From JBDWFY01 sp964291365 (GTDB lineage Bacteria > Pseudomonadota > Alphaproteobacteria > Rhizobiales > Stappiaceae), in contig OZ219989.1 of assembly GCA_964291365.2 (NCBI GenBank), positions 2,728,001 through 2,792,000 on the forward strand: DNA of 64,000 nt, written 5' to 3'; not shown here. Below are more model-generated notes on this DNA. The model was not told the DNA's origin. It searched no databases and worked only from the letters and a program-made list of their open reading frames with translations. Position 1 is the stretch's first letter.

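Overview
The window comes from a low-G+C Gram-negative bacterium. The evidence is three very large surface proteins that end in autotransporter-type outer-membrane beta-barrels whose last residue is Trp. I think it is proteobacterial, but I cannot name a genus. Every gene I can support lies on the minus strand, so transcription runs from right to left. About 85% of the window codes for three paralogous giant proteins. The largest runs off the right edge, and its visible part alone is about 11,560 codons.

Layout from right to left (direction of transcription). (1) 64000-29319: a giant protein lacking its N-terminus. It is an almost unbroken array of Calx-beta-like repeats, with blocks of domains duplicated inside the gene, and it ends in a beta-barrel. 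(2) 29318-28979: a relic of a DUF6338-like membrane-protein gene, in frame with the giant's stop codon, followed by an intact small gene of 60 codons. (3) 28381-25645: a two-gene module of a DUF3696-type ATPase and a TOPRIM-like partner, probably anti-phage defence. (4) 25357-24900: a degraded IS21 transposase N-terminus with two tandem palindromic sites upstream, and a second short fragment in another frame. (5) 24666-19168: an autotransporter of 1832 residues with about 11 repeats. (6) 18913-15494: an MmeI-like restriction-methyltransferase of 1139 residues. (7) 15493-14111: a gene-free stretch with long direct repeats. (8) 14110-3122: an autotransporter of 3662 residues with seven copies of a repeat I do not recognise, six or seven with a Cys-x4-Cys pair, then 17 Calx-beta-like repeats and a barrel. 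(9) 2512-1: an intact DUF6338-like membrane protein overlapping a small gene, then three tandem copies of that small gene, each still carrying the 3' tail of the DUF6338-like gene, and finally the start of another gene cut by the left edge.

The region therefore combines surface adhesins with defence genes (restriction-modification and ATPase/TOPRIM) and mobile-element debris. The least expected signal is the duplicating cassette made of a membrane-protein tail plus a small protein. It is present five times. Four copies follow the 3662-residue adhesin and the fifth is joined directly to the 3' end of the largest adhesin. The Shine-Dalgarno of each small gene lies inside the membrane-protein tail, which would tie the two together in evolution. 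I found no tRNA, rRNA, CRISPR array or origin.
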